Shown: positions 1-7,756 of the stretch, piece by piece
How the letters are laid out: each line of letters opens with the position of its first letter
Position numbering within the stretch: the stretch's first letter is position 1
Origin: a virus
Direction: 5' to 3' (one strand)
Length of the DNA: 64,000 nucleotides
IMG/VR virus record: IMGVR_UViG_3300019760_000001
Span: 43,714-107,713 of that record
Made by a program: the position numbers and the translations under genes
The notes under the pieces: model-generated
Database searches by the model: none
What the model saw: only the letters and a program-made list of their open reading frames with translations
Told to the model about the DNA's origin: nothing

Positions 1-585
1 CGGTGCGTCAAACACATGGAACTCAAGTAAACCCGACTCAGGTTTTGGCTTCTTCACGTAACTGGTGATCTTCTGTAAGGAAGTACCGTGTACATAAAGT
101 TCACCATTCAATGCGTCAGTGCCAAGGTCTGACATCAGCTTGCGAACTGATTGTTCAATGTGTGGTATGCGAGGATACTCCTCTCCACCACGACTGAGTA
201 AAGTAAGTTCGGTGCCAAGACGTTCCTCTGCGTTAACACCATTCAACTTGCGTGACACGTAACAAGGGAACTTGACCTTCGACTTGTGTTTCCAATAATC
301 GTTGACCTTCATTGGTGTTTTGGTTGATTGTTCGCCAGATGGGTCGGTAGTGTAACCAGACTTCATCTTCTTTGCGTGCTTCGACTTGGCCTCCAGTACA
401 GCTTGTTCGGCTGCAGTAGTTTCGTTTGATCTGCCAATGTTCTTCCCAAAAGACTCAGTGCGGTACTCGACTAACTTGCCGCCAACTTGACCTTGGGTTG
501 CGATAACAAAAGCTCCATCAGTCGTCACAGACCATTGCTGGACTTTGCCGTTAGAGGGGCTGAGTTTGTATAGTGTGCTAAGCAT
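1..585 (-). CDS. ATP-dependent DNA ligase, N-terminal part (cut by window edge)
   Basis: The frame opens at an ATG at 585 behind AAGGAG and stays open to base 1, 195 codons, so the C-terminal part lies outside the window. Residues 1-80 resemble a WGR-like domain (GGK, KNIGRSNETT, EQA), which often precedes phage ligase cores. RKLNGV at 112-117 aligns with the nucleotidyl-lysine motif K-x-D-G, with Lys113 as the predicted AMP acceptor and Asn where Asp is usual. NGELY at 160-164 matches the next ligase motif. The expected role is nick sealing in replication and repair. The start overlaps the folA stop by 8 bp. Confidence 0.8.
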   Translation of the reverse strand, partial: MLSTLYKLSPSNGKVQQWSVTTDGAFVIATQGQVGGKLVEYRTESFGKNIGRSNETTAAEQAVLEAKSKHAKKMKSGYTTDPSGEQSTKTPMKVNDYWKHKSKVKFPCYVSRKLNGVNAEERLGTELTLLSRGGEEYPRIPHIEQSVRKLMSDLGTDALNGELYVHGTSLQKITSYVKKPKPESGLLEFHVFDAP

Positions 586-1081
586 GTTTGCTCCTTGTGT
601 ATTTGCGATAAGTCCAACTAGGACCGCCATCAGTAAATGGATGCGAGATGTCCGGTCTGGTATACACTGGCATACCACCGTCAGTCCACTCGTCACCGAT
701 TTCCGGGAAGAATGTGTCAGCTTCACCAGTCCAATTCATGTGTGAAATATGAAGTTCATCAGCTAAAGGTAGAGCTTGCTCATAGATTGAGGCTCCACCG
801 ATGATGAATACTTCGTCAGAAGGAGTACCTAACAAGGCATCCTCAATGGAGTGTACACGATTAACTCGGTTATCGTAAATTGGTTTAGATGATACGACAT
901 AGTGAGGTCTACCAGGTAAAATACCGGGTAATGACTCGAATGTCTTACGTCCCATGATGATTGGTTTGCCTAAAGTCAGTTGCTTGAAGTGCTCCAAGTC
1001 AGACTCCGACTTCCACAGTAGTTGGTTGTTTAGACCGATTTCGTTGTTCTTGCCGATTGCTGCAATAATTGATATTTTCAT
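578..1081 (-). CDS. folA: Dihydrofolate reductase
   Basis: The 167-residue product has the usual DHFR length. The N-terminal strand reads ISIIAAIGKNNEIG. The central segment GKPIIMGRKTFESLPG is the NADPH-binding block, and the C-terminal half has EVFIIGGASIYEQAL followed by HISHMNWTGEADTFFP. It reduces dihydrofolate to tetrahydrofolate, regenerating the cofactor that ThyA (1754-2605) oxidises, so the two act as a dTMP pair. The start overlaps the stop of the upstream 99-residue gene (ATGA type). Confidence 0.95.
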   Translation of the reverse strand: MKISIIAAIGKNNEIGLNNQLLWKSESDLEHFKQLTLGKPIIMGRKTFESLPGILPGRPHYVVSSKPIYDNRVNRVHSIEDALLGTPSDEVFIIGGASIYEQALPLADELHISHMNWTGEADTFFPEIGDEWTDGGMPVYTRPDISHPFTDGGPSWTYRKYTRSKHA

Positions 1082-1377
1082 AAGAAATGTCTCCTAAGCT
1101 TTCCGCAAATAGCAGAATCCATACCAGATCCAAAGTTATACGTCAAAAACTCAGAAAGTTCTATATATTCTTCGTCTTTCCAGCCGGCTTGTAGAACACT
1201 ATAAATAGCGTCTCTAAACCAAAGAGATTGAGAATCAACGTCTATTGCTATTAGGTCGCCATAACAATCACCCTGCGTAAAATTACATTTTGAGTTTTTT
1301 AGCTTAATTGGAATAGTGTATCCTCCGTATTCTTCATCAGGCTTTATTTGTTCTTTTAAGTCAATTATAAATTTCAT
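1078..1377 (-). CDS. Hypothetical protein, 99 aa
   Basis: This gene is inserted between folA and the 1.4 kb intergenic region, with 4 bp overlaps on both sides. The product has no family I recognise. It has a hydrophobic N-terminal strand (MKFIIDL) and an acidic-aromatic middle. Its start codon overlaps the stop of a 14-codon frame (1374-1418) whose peptide looks like the first residues of folA, so it may have entered between folA and its original leader. Confidence 0.65.
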   Translation of the reverse strand: MKFIIDLKEQIKPDEEYGGYTIPIKLKNSKCNFTQGDCYGDLIAIDVDSQSLWFRDAIYSVLQAGWKDEEYIELSEFLTYNFGSGMDSAICGKLRRHFL

Positions 1378-1418
1378 ACTACTTCCTGTCCTATTGTTGA
1401 GATTATGTTAATTTTCAT
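1374..1418 (-). CDS. 14-codon ORF resembling the folA N-terminus
   Basis: An ATG at 1418 behind AAGGGG opens a 14-codon frame, MKINIISTIGQEVV, ending in a TGA that overlaps the next start. Its first ten residues closely match the start of the DHFR downstream (MKISIIAAIG). It could be a leader peptide or a relic of folA left by insertion of the 1078-1377 gene. Translation is unproven. Confidence 0.35.
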   Translation of the reverse strand: MKINIISTIGQEVV

Positions 1419-1506
1419 TAGAGCCCCTTTTTTTTATCGGTAAGAATTCATTACATTGTGATGCATGATCGTTAGCCGGTTCTATTTGACCACTTTTATC
1501 GTTCGT
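1419..1506. other. Intergenic region, no gene seen
   Basis: This short gap contains an A/T tract (1428-1438) on the 5' side of the 14-codon ORF. I see no tRNA or clear promoter. It probably holds the start signal for the folA group, but I cannot define one. Confidence 0.4.
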
Positions 1507-1743
1507 TCAAGGGTAATAAGTACCTCCATGACCGCTAGTACTAACACAGACTAACCATACACAGTTAATACACAGTCGTTTGTTATTACTCATACCGCCA
1601 TCCCCCACTTTGATTGCTGGAGTAACCAGTATAGGGAATTCTCTCTGTTTAGGTAAAAGTTTACCATACATCTTCGGAGGAGGTGATCCGTCAGAAGTAC
1701 AGTACTTCTTAGGTATCCTCAACTGTTCGATTGGTTGTGCCAT
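1507..1743 (-). CDS. Hypothetical protein, 78 aa
   Basis: I chose the ATG at 1743 because AAGGGG sits 5 nt upstream and a longer frame would run 62 bp into thyA. The protein is rich in Pro and Lys in the first half and ends with a CINC pair and Gly-rich tail. No family is recognised. It lies just downstream of thyA. Confidence 0.5.
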   Translation of the reverse strand: MAQPIEQLRIPKKYCTSDGSPPPKMYGKLLPKQREFPILVTPAIKVGDGGMSNNKRLCINCVWLVCVSTSGHGGTYYP

Positions 1744-1753
1744 AGTTACCCCT

Positions 1754-2605
1754 TTATACCGCAAATGAGTATTTGATTGGTTCATGGCACTCGTACCCTT
1801 CGACATGAAAGTCATCCATAGTTACCCAAGTCTCCAAGTCCTCTAGTGACTTGATGTCAGGGTTAATATGTAACTTAGGTAATGGAAATGGTTCACGTTT
1901 AAGTTGTACATCACGCATAAGTTCCAGTTGGTCCTCGTAGATGTGTGCGTTCACTATCTTGTGATAAGCTTTACCAGGTTTGTGTCCAGTAATCTGTGCT
2001 ACAATAGCCAGAAAGAAGAATACCTGTACCTGGTTAAAGTTCAGTCCAAGTGGCACGTCGCAACTACGTTGATAGCTAGTTAAGTGAAGTGTATCACCGA
2101 CTAGTGAAAACGTATGTGTGTGCATGCAAGGTCGTAAACAACCAATGTCAAATTCCCCAGGGTTGTAGAAAGTAACTATCTCCCCACGATCATCAATACC
2201 ATTAGACAGGTTAGTAATTACTTTACGTAATTGGTCCAAAGTAGATCCATCAGGCTTACGCCAAGACCTAGCTTGAATGCCATACACTCGTCCCATATCG
2301 TCAGTACCAAGCCGAGCTGGGTTGTTAAGCCAGTCGAGGTTCAGGTTTGCGTTAGCGTCCCATGTCTTGGTACCAAGTTTACGGAAGTCCGCTGCATTAG
2401 AGTAGCCTCGGATGTACCCAAGAAACTCTGCAATAGCTGACTTGAAGTAAGACTTACGAGTAGTTAGTAGTGGGAACTTGTTACTCCCGACATCATATTC
2501 AAGATCTGCGTTTATTAGCGTAAGGCATCGTTTGCCAGTACGTTCGTTATCAACCCAAGTACCATCAGAGATAATTCGGTTACACAAGTCGAGATATTGC
2601 TTCAC
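1754..2605 (-). CDS. thyA: Thymidylate synthase
   Basis: ThyA methylates dUMP to dTMP using methylene-tetrahydrofolate. The catalytic Cys lies in [11 protein letters not shown], followed by [15 protein letters not shown]; the Asn of LGLNFN indicates dUMP rather than dCMP as substrate. The C-terminus ends PIKYSFAV, close to the family pattern. I place the start at a GTG at 2605, giving [11 protein letters not shown], because it overlaps the stop of a 28-residue ORF as GTGA; a TTG four codons upstream is the alternative. The protein is 283 aa, a normal length. Confidence 0.93.
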   Translation of the reverse strand: MKQYLDLCNRIISDGTWVDNERTGKRCLTLINADLEYDVGSNKFPLLTTRKSYFKSAIAEFLGYIRGYSNAADFRKLGTKTWDANANLNLDWLNNPARLGTDDMGRVYGIQARSWRKPDGSTLDQLRKVITNLSNGIDDRGEIVTFYNPGEFDIGCLRPCMHTHTFSLVGDTLHLTSYQRSCDVPLGLNFNQVQVFFFLAIVAQITGHKPGKAYHKIVNAHIYEDQLELMRDVQLKREPFPLPKLHINPDIKSLEDLETWVTMDDFHVEGYECHEPIKYSFAV

Positions 2606-2688
2606 GACACTAACCAAACGATTGATACAGCTGAAGCCGAAATAACTGCTGTTGCTGCGTAAATGTTGTCAAATAAATTAACTATCAT
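2602..2688 (-). CDS. Small hydrophobic protein, 28 aa
   Basis: An ATG at 2688 behind AAGGA starts [18 protein letters not shown] and the frame ends in a single hydrophobic helix. It overlaps the upstream gene by 11 bp and thyA by 4 bp, the tight packing expected of a translated gene. It is probably a one-pass membrane peptide. No function can be assigned. Confidence 0.5.
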   Translation of the reverse strand: MIVNLFDNIYAATAVISASAVSIVWLVS

Positions 2689-3109
2689 GTTGTTCCTTTA
2701 CATCGATTTGACGAATAAGCTCATCGATGATGTGCTTGCATTTGGTTAAGTCCTGCTTACGTGAGTCCCGTGTGTTAGTACGAATAATACGCTTAATAAC
2801 ATCACATTCCATGTAATTTAGGTCAGGGTTGCCTAAGAAGATGGTCCAAGGTTGGATTAACTTGCTAGAATAATCAGATTGCCCCACATGAGTGCCTCTC
2901 ACGTCAGATGGGATAAGCCCTAAGTAGTTGAGCTGATCATACAATGAAGTTGGGATTTCCGACATAGAAACAGTTGGCTCAGCTGCTATTTGGCTCGGAT
3001 GAACGTAGTGCAAAAAAGGCGTAACCTCGACTAGTTCGGTGTGCTCGGCATGGTATGCAGTTGCTGCATGACCGGTTAGTTGTGTTCCGTTGTGGTCAAT
3101 TACTGTCAT
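2678..3109 (-). CDS. Possible DUF3310-like phage protein, 143 aa
   Basis: Residues about 80-135 contain SSKLIQPWTIF, ECDVIKRIIRT and a Lys-rich helix ending HIIDELIRQ. This order resembles the DUF3310 pattern (H/D-Y, I-Q-P, IK-x-hxR, DL-x-KA) found beside phage nucleotide-metabolism genes. The match is by eye and loose. The N-terminal 75 residues are not recognised. Confidence 0.5.
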   Translation of the reverse strand: MTVIDHNGTQLTGHAATAYHAEHTELVEVTPFLHYVHPSQIAAEPTVSMSEIPTSLYDQLNYLGLIPSDVRGTHVGQSDYSSKLIQPWTIFLGNPDLNYMECDVIKRIIRTNTRDSRKQDLTKCKHIIDELIRQIDVKEQHDS

Positions 3110-3315
3110 TTAAGCTCCTTAAGTACGTCTTGGTTATGTTTGATTGCTTTGTGTACCTTCGCAATCCTGTCCTCATCTCTGCTGTCCATTGGCTCCTCAT
3201 ACAACTCGGCTATCAGATCTTTAGCAAGTTCATGCTTAAGAGTGATTGCTTCGAAGTAGTTGAGTTGCATAAGACGTTCAGGTTCGATACCATACAAATA
3301 AAATGTAGTTGTCAC
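3106..3315 (-). CDS. Hypothetical protein, 69 aa, coupled to nrdB
   Basis: A GTG at 3315 overlaps the nrdB stop as GTGA and has GGGAG 8 nt upstream, so I prefer it to an ATG five codons earlier. The product starts MTTTFYLYGIEPERL and is helical and charged (EELYEEPMDSRDEDR is typical of its middle). No family is recognised. Translational coupling suggests co-expression with ribonucleotide reductase. Confidence 0.65.
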   Translation of the reverse strand: MTTTFYLYGIEPERLMQLNYFEAITLKHELAKDLIAELYEEPMDSRDEDRIAKVHKAIKHNQDVLKELK

Positions 3316-4436
3316 AGCATAGACTCCCATTCCTCATTCGAGATGTCAGTGTCGACGATACCAAGTAAATAATTACCAGATGTCTTCTCTTTCTGAGCAG
3401 TTTGTATGTTCGATGGTTTGCTGTACTTACTAGCCCAAATACATGGGTTAGGCAGCTTCTCTACGATTGGCGGTTGCTGTACAGACATCATAACTGAGTG
3501 TAAGTTAGAAGTTACGAATTGCTTCATAATTGCTTCATTAACACCCATTAGTCGTGCATTGTCTCTGAATAGGTGGTCAATCCACATGTAATCAGCTTCA
3601 ATAGCATCTCTGTACAGTTGGTCAATCTCATCAGAACACTCAACAAAGATGTAGGCCCACTCAGGGTCTTTACGTAATCGATTAAGTAAATTAACCGACA
3701 TAGCGTAATGCCCAGCTTCGTCCTGTGCAATTTTGCTAATAATGTCAGCAGTAACTGAGTAAAGTCCGTTTTCCTTGAAAGCAAAGCTAGTAAGGAATGA
3801 AGACTTGAACAGAACTGCTTCCAGAATGTTGAGTGCAAATAATGACATAACGATTGACTTCATGTGCTTCGCTTTGTCGTAGCCAACGTTGATTAACTCA
3901 CCATTGTCATCAAACTCTGTGCTAAGGATCATCTTACAGTTCCATCGAACAGTATCTTCGAAACAATCCAGTACCGATTTAGCTCGATCCTGGATTGCCG
4001 GGTTGATCATGATATCGTCAAAGATTGCCTTTGCGTCAACTGGTAAACCCTTCAGGATGTCTGCATAAGACTGTGAGTGAATGTTGTTCTCGAAGAAAGC
4101 ATGTTGATACCACCAAGACTCCAGTTGAGGATTAGTAGTGATTGGTATAAATACTTCAGCTACTGTCCTTGCTGCTACTGAGTCGAGCGTAGTTTGGAAT
4201 TTAAGATTCTCCATAAATAAGTTATTCAGTACAGTCCCACAAGCTAAGTGATCCTTACCGTCCTTCTTTGGACTGAAGTCACCTGAGAACCATAGTTTAC
4301 CGATGGCATCTGCTGTGTTTTTGCTGATTGTTGGTTCGATTGATAAATCAAGTCGTGATATGTTCCTACCGGCACCAAGAAACAGTGGCTGATTAGTGAA
4401 GTCGATTGGTTCGTTGTTGAATAAGTGATTACTCAT
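3312..4436 (-). CDS. nrdB: Ribonucleotide reductase class I, beta subunit
   Basis: The 374-residue length is typical of R2. Metal-site helices are visible: LDSVAAR near residue 85, FFENNIHSQSY at 114-124 containing the predicted radical Tyr124, FALNILEAVLF near 200 and QDEAGH near 240. In the second helix the Glu is four residues before His, not three as in the E. coli E-T-I-H pattern, because of a one-residue insertion. The C-terminal tail EEWESML resembles the alpha-binding tail. With NrdA it reduces NDPs to dNDPs. Confidence 0.93.
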   Translation of the reverse strand: MSNHLFNNEPIDFTNQPLFLGAGRNISRLDLSIEPTISKNTADAIGKLWFSGDFSPKKDGKDHLACGTVLNNLFMENLKFQTTLDSVAARTVAEVFIPITTNPQLESWWYQHAFFENNIHSQSYADILKGLPVDAKAIFDDIMINPAIQDRAKSVLDCFEDTVRWNCKMILSTEFDDNGELINVGYDKAKHMKSIVMSLFALNILEAVLFKSSFLTSFAFKENGLYSVTADIISKIAQDEAGHYAMSVNLLNRLRKDPEWAYIFVECSDEIDQLYRDAIEADYMWIDHLFRDNARLMGVNEAIMKQFVTSNLHSVMMSVQQPPIVEKLPNPCIWASKYSKPSNIQTAQKEKTSGNYLLGIVDTDISNEEWESML

Positions 4437-4596
4437 CGTTTGCTCCTATAATGTGCTGGTATTCATAATTATAGAACTCGCTAACACAGACAGGTTCTCC
4501 TGAATTGGTATAGTCGAAATCCTGTATATAGTAGTTGTATTCTCTAATTAGCCTACATAGATCCTCGTAGTCTAAATCATCTTCATAGTCCATCAT
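4429..4596 (-). CDS. Hypothetical acidic protein, 55 aa, between nrdA and nrdB
   Basis: I start at the ATG at 4596, which overlaps the nrdA stop (ATGA); AGGAGG lies 9 nt upstream. The product is very acidic and Tyr-rich (MMDYEDDLDYEDL at its start). Class I operons often carry a small protein such as NrdH here, but this one lacks a CxxC glutaredoxin motif, so it is not NrdH. Function unknown. Confidence 0.65.
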   Translation of the reverse strand: MMDYEDDLDYEDLCRLIREYNYYIQDFDYTNSGEPVCVSEFYNYEYQHIIGANDE

Positions 4597-6809
4597 ACTG
4601 AACATCCTCCTGATCCACAAGCGTCTGTGGTTAATTCTACCTCATCAGGTAGTTTGGTATTCTGGTAGTATCTACCTTTCACACCATAGTACTTAGCTAA
4701 CATCAAGTCAGATACAACTGCTTTGGCTTTCACTTTTCCGTTATGCCACTCAGGGTTGTAAAAAGTGTTTGCTGAGATTCCTTTGTCCATCCACTTCTGT
4801 GTAACAGCTACGTTCTTCAAGAATCTAGTGTTAATATCAGAAGTGTCATAGACAAAATCGTACTTATCAGCCAACCTAATACAATCCGGTGCAAATTGCT
4901 TGTAGTTAGTACCAGCTTTGTCCTTGATTGTCAATAAGTTCCTAATAGGCTCAAGACCAGTTGTTTGGTTCGATGGACCCGCAGATGTTTCTGCAGGAGG
5001 TACCATAGATAGACCACAATTGTACATACCGTGAATTAAGATTTGGTTTTCAAGCCAGTCCCAGTCACAATACGGCACTGAAGTACATAGTTCGTCGACA
5101 GTACGCTTGTACCTAGATAAAGGTAAAAGCTTATCGTGGAACTCGAAACCAGGTGCAGCACCAAGTTCAGATGCCAGTTCCATAGAAGCAACATGCAGAC
5201 CGAATGAAAAATGCTCCATCCACTCGTTATGTGCCTCAAGTGCAGCTGATTGACCGTATCGTAGGCCCTGATTAGCTAACCAAAATGCGTGATTCGATAG
5301 TCCGATACCAATATCCCTATACATAGCAACAAATGCGTTTGCTTGAGATGTTGGGTGGACTTGTCTTGTCATGATGTGCGATTGTGCCCTAACCAATAGA
5401 TTAGTCACATGAGGTAATCTGTCGATTCCTACAGTTCCCTGGTTAACATTACCAAGTACACATACACCAATATCAGGTGAATCAGGCTTAGCTGGGTCCA
5501 GTGGCTCAACACCAGTCATGTATTCGATACATATGTTAGCCATAGTAATAGGCCTAGTGATGTTCGAGTTTGAGTTCATTTCATCCACATTAAGTACATA
5601 ATAAGACGATGTTTCCGTAGATTCGACAGCAAGTATCCTGTTAAGGAGCTCTCTAGCATCAATCTGCGATGAGTGTAGTCCCTGTGCTTCCAATGACTCG
5701 TAGTACTCAGTAAATGCTCTCACATCATCCGAGTAGAAGTAATCAAGCAGTTTAGGTGCGTTTCTAACTGAAAATAGTGAGATTGGCTTGTTCTGCTTAG
5801 CTCTATCGTACACAAGTTGGTTTAGCTTAATACCATAAGATAGGTCGTTAATTCGATCCTCAACAGGCATACGAGGGGACTTCAGTGCGAAGATTTGCTC
5901 GATTTCTGGGTCGAAGAAGTTAACATAACCAGTGGCTGAACCTCTCCTACCGTTCTGTGATGCTTTTTGAATAGTTGAGTCAATTGACTTAAGAATTGGT
6001 AATTTACCTGAATGGGCAATTCTCCCTTTCTTCACATTGTCCCCAATAGAAGCAACATCCGCAATATCTATACCAACTCCAGCAGATGCTACAGTGTGAC
6101 CAAGCAGTGCTTTGTCGGCTTCTTGCCAAGATGGGATATTGTCACCCATTCTGAATATGATACAAGATGCATAGTCAGTGTTGTCAGTTCGAAGTGCTCT
6201 CATTTCCGGTGAAGGTAGTGTGATGTCGAAGTTAGACAATGCTTCGTAGAAATCAATGATATACTTCATTGGTGTAACGTGATAATCCCTAAATATGTCT
6301 ATAGCAATTGCCATGAACATAAACTGAGGTGTTTCATACTTACACACTCCATATCCGTTAATTAGTGCATCTAGCCCAGAACTAGTGAATGTAAAGTCCC
6401 TAGAATGGTCAATAACCTTCTCCAGTTCGTCATAATCCACATAATCTGCTCTAGGCAGAATGTTCTGTGAATAATGACCTGCATCAACTCTGGCTTGTAT
6501 GAAATCGGCAAGTGATTGAGGCTCAACTGAGTTGAAAACTCGTTTGTACAGTCGTTGTAACTTGAGGTTTCTGGCTACTTGGTCGTAGTTCGGGTTTCTC
6601 AAGTCTGCTAAATCGTCACATGTTTTGATAAATATGTCAGTGATGTAGCTAGTCTCAATTCCATCGAAGAAATGCAACTTCGACTGAACTTCAACCTCCG
6701 ACTGTGATACACCAGGGACACCTTCCATAGACCACTCAAGACTTGCTGAAGCTTTTGCTAGATCCAATGGTTCGGTAGTTCCGTCATGCTTAACTACATT
6801 AATACTCAC
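4593..6809 (-). CDS. nrdA: Ribonucleotide reductase class I, alpha subunit
   Basis: The 738-residue product has an N-terminal ATP-cone-like region (VVKHDGTTEPLD). The first redox Cys is in TDYASCIIF. The catalytic loop reads NICIEYM, giving the Asn-x-Cys-x-Glu set, and GVCVLGN supplies the partner Cys. PPAETSAGPSNQTTGLEP is the substrate-phosphate loop. The tail ends CGSGGCSV, a CxxxxC pair for re-reduction by thioredoxin. It supplies deoxynucleotides for phage DNA synthesis together with the adjacent nrdB. Confidence 0.95.
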   Translation of the reverse strand: MSINVVKHDGTTEPLDLAKASASLEWSMEGVPGVSQSEVEVQSKLHFFDGIETSYITDIFIKTCDDLADLRNPNYDQVARNLKLQRLYKRVFNSVEPQSLADFIQARVDAGHYSQNILPRADYVDYDELEKVIDHSRDFTFTSSGLDALINGYGVCKYETPQFMFMAIAIDIFRDYHVTPMKYIIDFYEALSNFDITLPSPEMRALRTDNTDYASCIIFRMGDNIPSWQEADKALLGHTVASAGVGIDIADVASIGDNVKKGRIAHSGKLPILKSIDSTIQKASQNGRRGSATGYVNFFDPEIEQIFALKSPRMPVEDRINDLSYGIKLNQLVYDRAKQNKPISLFSVRNAPKLLDYFYSDDVRAFTEYYESLEAQGLHSSQIDARELLNRILAVESTETSSYYVLNVDEMNSNSNITRPITMANICIEYMTGVEPLDPAKPDSPDIGVCVLGNVNQGTVGIDRLPHVTNLLVRAQSHIMTRQVHPTSQANAFVAMYRDIGIGLSNHAFWLANQGLRYGQSAALEAHNEWMEHFSFGLHVASMELASELGAAPGFEFHDKLLPLSRYKRTVDELCTSVPYCDWDWLENQILIHGMYNCGLSMVPPAETSAGPSNQTTGLEPIRNLLTIKDKAGTNYKQFAPDCIRLADKYDFVYDTSDINTRFLKNVAVTQKWMDKGISANTFYNPEWHNGKVKAKAVVSDLMLAKYYGVKGRYYQNTKLPDEVELTTDACGSGGCSV

Positions 6810-6810
6810 T

Positions 6811-7083
6811 TTACTTAACCGCTTTTTTCAGCTTCGACCCAGCTTTAAACTTCGGTGAAACTGTTTCAGCAATTTGGATTTTGTCACCAGTTGATGGGTT
6901 GATACCTTCTCTAGCAGCTCTTACACCAGTTGAGAATGTACCAAAACCGATAAACTGAACTGAGTCACCAGAAGCTAATGCATCTGTAATTGTACTTAAT
7001 ACCGCTTCAACTGCAGCCGCAGCGTCTTTTTTAGTCATTGTGTTCTTGTCCGCAACTTGTGCGATAAATTGTTGTTTGTTCAT
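6811..7083 (-). CDS. HU/IHF-family DNA-binding protein
   Basis: The 90-residue length and layout match HU: an N-terminal MNKQQFIAQVA helix, KKDAAAAVEAV dimer helix, GFGTFSTGVRAAREGINP around the beta-arm, and KFKAGSKLKKAV at the C-terminus. It should bend and compact DNA as a dimer. The gene has its own AAAGGA site and a probable promoter upstream and ends 1 bp before nrdA. Confidence 0.93.
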   Translation of the reverse strand: MNKQQFIAQVADKNTMTKKDAAAAVEAVLSTITDALASGDSVQFIGFGTFSTGVRAAREGINPSTGDKIQIAETVSPKFKAGSKLKKAVK

Positions 7084-7113
7084 ATTTGTTTCCTTTAAAA
7101 TTAATTGGTTGAG

Positions 7114-7142
7114 ATTATAGCTTACAAAAGCTTAATCCGAAA
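7114..7142 (-). promoter_or_regulatory. Probable promoter for the HU/nrdA group
   Basis: The minus strand reads TATAAT at 7119-7114, with TTTCGG 17 nt upstream as a weak -35. It sits 31 nt before the HU start. The -10 is a perfect consensus but the -35 is poor. Confidence 0.45.
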
Positions 7143-7221
7143 GAAGGACTTACATCAACTTAAATCCATTAAACTTACTTTGTGGTTACACATGGTAGAG
7201 GTTGAAGTCGAATGCCAGATA

Positions 7222-7473
7222 TTAAGTCACTTTGATAAATGGTTTATCAGTTGGATTACTACGTAAAATACCGACTGTTAAGTCCATAAACTTGTCTGGT
7301 CCCAACTCCTTTAGTTCATAGGATTGTCTGTAATAGATGCGAATACTCTCGTGGCTCATAAGTTCACACCACGAATCGTAGTCCATAGTAAGCACGGAAG
7401 GTTTGTGATTAGGCCCATGAGAGCAGTAAAACTCTTGCTCCAATTGGCGGATTGTGTTGATTATATCAGGCAC
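7222..7473 (-). CDS. Hypothetical protein, 83 aa
   Basis: The product contains a His/Tyr-rich first half (FYCSHGPNHKPSV) and a C-terminal SNPTDKPFIKVT. No family is recognised. It overlaps the upstream gene by 8 bp, so it belongs to the same run of small genes between the helicase and HU. Confidence 0.7.
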   Translation of the reverse strand: MPDIINTIRQLEQEFYCSHGPNHKPSVLTMDYDSWCELMSHESIRIYYRQSYELKELGPDKFMDLTVGILRSNPTDKPFIKVT

Positions 7474-7657
7474 GGTACTGTCCTATTACAAGATTACCAT
7501 TATTGATAGTCACCATAGCAATCCTAGTCGGTTTGTGTGAATAGACAAACATTCGCACATCCTCTTTAGTTTGTGCTAATCTGATAGCCTCTTGTTCAGA
7601 CACTTTTCCATAAATTTGGGGGAATGGATGGTCTTTATATGTTATGTTAATTTGCAT
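7466..7657 (-). CDS. Hypothetical protein, 63 aa
   Basis: This small, mixed alpha/beta-looking protein starts MQINITYKDHPFPQIYG and has AAGGAG a few bases upstream. It overlaps the next gene by 8 bp. No recognised motif. Confidence 0.7.
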   Translation of the reverse strand: MQINITYKDHPFPQIYGKVSEQEAIRLAQTKEDVRMFVYSHKPTRIAMVTINNGNLVIGQYRA

Positions 7658-7666
7658 TTAATCTCC

Positions 7667-7756
7667 TTAACTTGTTATGTGCTGCAAAAATATTGCGCCA
7701 ATAGCTGCTGCAACTCCTGCCCAAAATAGGTAAGGTTGGTGCTTAATCGGTATCAT
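7667..7756 (-). CDS. Small membrane protein, 29 aa
   Basis: An ATG at 7756 behind GGAGGAG opens a 29-codon frame with one hydrophobic helix (YLFWAGVAAAIGAIFL). It overlaps the helicase stop by 14 bp and is followed by the AAGGAG of the next gene. A single-pass inner-membrane peptide is the likely product. Confidence 0.55.
   Translation of the reverse strand: MIPIKHQPYLFWAGVAAAIGAIFLQHITS

Noticed and set aside
4429-4596. NrdH/glutaredoxin between nrdA and nrdB
   Set aside because: The protein lacks a CxxC active site and is too acidic and short.
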